DNA of 64,000 bases from NCBI GenBank assembly GCA_029433415.1, contig JAQTIA010000003.1:1144501-1208500 (forward strand), given 5' to 3'. A model generated the notes under the pieces. That model was not told where the DNA came from. It saw only the letters and a list, made by a program, of their open reading frames with translations, and ran no database searches. How positions within the stretch are numbered: position 1 is the stretch's first letter; each line of letters begins with the position of its first letter. Of the stretch, positions 63,226 through 64,000 are shown piece after piece. The translations under genes and the position numbers were made by a program. The DNA is from Acetobacteraceae bacterium ESL0709 (GTDB lineage: Bacteria > Pseudomonadota > Alphaproteobacteria > Acetobacterales > Acetobacteraceae).

Positions 63226-63801
63226 ATGCACGATGAACACCTTACAAAAAAGGATTCTTCTCTCTCATTCCTCATGGGCACTGTTTCACGTCGCCATTTT
63301 ATCCTGAGTTCGTCTTCTGTTATCGCTTTTTCAGCCTTTATCTTTCTGCACCGCATAAAAACAGCACAAGCAGGACATAGTGCTACTCTGGATACATCAA
63401 CAATTCATTATCTGTCTGAACTCCTTACCGCCAAGACGATTGATCCTTCTCTCGCCACACGCGCAGGACAGGCCATTACGCGCACGGATCCGTCTTTCCC
63501 TGCTCACATTACGGCCCTGAAACAATTTCTGGAATTACACAATATTACTGATATTGAAGCGCTGAAAAGCAATCCCGGTTTTGAGGGAGAGATAAAAACG
63601 GCTGCCCAGAAACTGATTTCTGCCTTGTACCTGGGGTATGCAGGCCAACCTGTTATGCTTTCCTCAGACGATAATGTCGAATTCGTAACATACCGTGAAG
63701 CTCTCACATATCGTCTAACCAAAGACTATACTCCCGTGCCCAGTTATTCACGCGAAACGACAGGTTACTGGGCATCTCTCCCCGAAAAAGCCAGAAACTA
63801 G
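63226..63801 (+). CDS. sldS: FAD-dependent sugar/sorbitol dehydrogenase small subunit
   Basis: This 191-residue protein matches the small subunit of membrane-bound FAD dehydrogenases of acetic acid bacteria. A Tat-type signal begins SRRHFILSSSSV, and the mature part keeps LSELLTAKTID, FLELHNITDIEAL, LYLGYAG and late REALTYR...PSYSRETTGYW. The small subunit is needed for maturation and export of the FAD subunit. An internal ATG at 63274 is also possible. The GMC large subunit starts 45 nt downstream. Whether the complex oxidises sorbitol, gluconate, 2-ketogluconate or another sugar is not decided. Confidence 0.82.
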   Translation: MHDEHLTKKDSSLSFLMGTVSRRHFILSSSSVIAFSAFIFLHRIKTAQAGHSATLDTSTIHYLSELLTAKTIDPSLATRAGQAITRTDPSFPAHITALKQFLELHNITDIEALKSNPGFEGEIKTAAQKLISALYLGYAGQPVMLSSDDNVEFVTYREALTYRLTKDYTPVPSYSRETTGYWASLPEKARN

Positions 63802-63846
63802 AATCCTGTCTTTATTAATGATCTCTTACCGGGAAAGACCGTAATT

Positions 63847-64000
63847 ATGGCCAAAGAGTATGATGCAGATGTCATCATTGTCGGCTCCGGCGTTTGTGGT
63901 GCCAATGTCGCCAATGAGCTGGCTAAAAAAGGCAAATCTGTCATCCTTCTAGAGGCAGGTCCCAATCTGCCCAGATGGAAAATTCTTGAAAACTTCCGCA
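63847..64000 (+). CDS. sldL: GMC-family FAD oxidoreductase, dehydrogenase large subunit (partial)
   Basis: Only the first 51 codons are in the window; the gene continues past the right edge. The FAD-binding loop VIIVGSGVCGANVANELAK and the acidic residue in ILLEAGP are the standard GMC start. With the upstream small subunit it should form the catalytic part of a membrane-bound quinone-linked dehydrogenase; a cytochrome c subunit would be expected next. Confidence 0.85.
   Translation, partial: MAKEYDADVIIVGSGVCGANVANELAKKGKSVILLEAGPNLPRWKILENFR

Noticed and set aside
1-64000. CRISPR arrays, insertion sequences, prophage or integrase genes
   Set aside because: I found no regular short repeats, no transposase or integrase-like proteins and no terminal inverted repeats with target duplications.

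Overview
The window looks like core chromosome of an acetic acid bacterium (Alphaproteobacteria, Acetobacteraceae). By eye the base composition is close to 50 % G+C. The case rests on a membrane-bound FAD sugar/polyol dehydrogenase small subunit followed by a GMC-type large subunit at the right edge, a petABC cytochrome bc1 operon, an alpha-type dcd, the trpB-trpA...accD-folC order, and alpha-type dnaK-dnaJ and ETF / ETF-QO genes. I cannot name the species. No insertion sequence, prophage or CRISPR array was seen, and the only RNA gene found is tRNA-Pro(CGG) at 42578-42654.

Layout. 1-6.6 kb: a His/Tyr-rich secreted protein, an RND efflux pump and cytochrome bc1 (petA, petB, petC). 6.9-9.9 kb: an inserted-looking restriction-modification cassette with overlapping genes: an HTH-Dcm cytosine methyltransferase, a Vsr mismatch endonuclease and an EcoRII-like endonuclease. 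10.3-15 kb: a Tas-type aldo/keto reductase, an OmpR-type two-component system with a small periplasmic protein, and a SIMPL-domain protein. 15-23.5 kb, all on the minus strand: an HtrA protease, hrpB, a nitroreductase, apt, a lone receiver domain, a Bcr/CflA efflux pump, a TVP38-type membrane protein and a Nudix hydrolase. 23.8-29.1 kb: a YhhS-like MFS transporter and a LOG-family enzyme on the plus strand, then murA, dcd and an EamA transporter on the minus strand, the last preceded by three very small tandem ORFs. 29.4-32.5 kb: an isonitrile-hydratase-like enzyme, a family 4 glycosyltransferase and a large lipoprotein.

32.8-42.7 kb is a plus-strand housekeeping block: dnaK (with a clear sigma-32-type promoter), dnaJ, dapB, metK, trmB, ETF-QO, etfB-etfA and tRNA-Pro. 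42.8-46.2 kb: a secreted repeat protein, then hemH, asd and a 2OG-Fe(II) oxygenase on the minus strand. 46.3-56.2 kb: sucA without sucB, trpB, trpA, a small secreted protein, hdeD (minus), accD, folC and dnaB. 56.2-64 kb: an alginate-export-type outer membrane protein, rdgB and rph, a second outer-membrane beta-barrel, proB-proA, and the start of the FAD sugar dehydrogenase operon.

The genes fit an obligate aerobe with a membrane-centred, acid-exposed lifestyle: quinone-linked oxidation (ETF-QO, bc1, FAD dehydrogenase), envelope stress and export (RND, Bcr, HtrA, HdeD, beta-barrels), and amino-acid and nucleotide housekeeping. The most distinctive items are the complete Dcm/Vsr/EcoRII-like cassette, the chain of tiny translationally linked ORFs at 28522-29080, a metK leader with competing helices, and several perfect inverted repeats lying next to ribosome binding sites.
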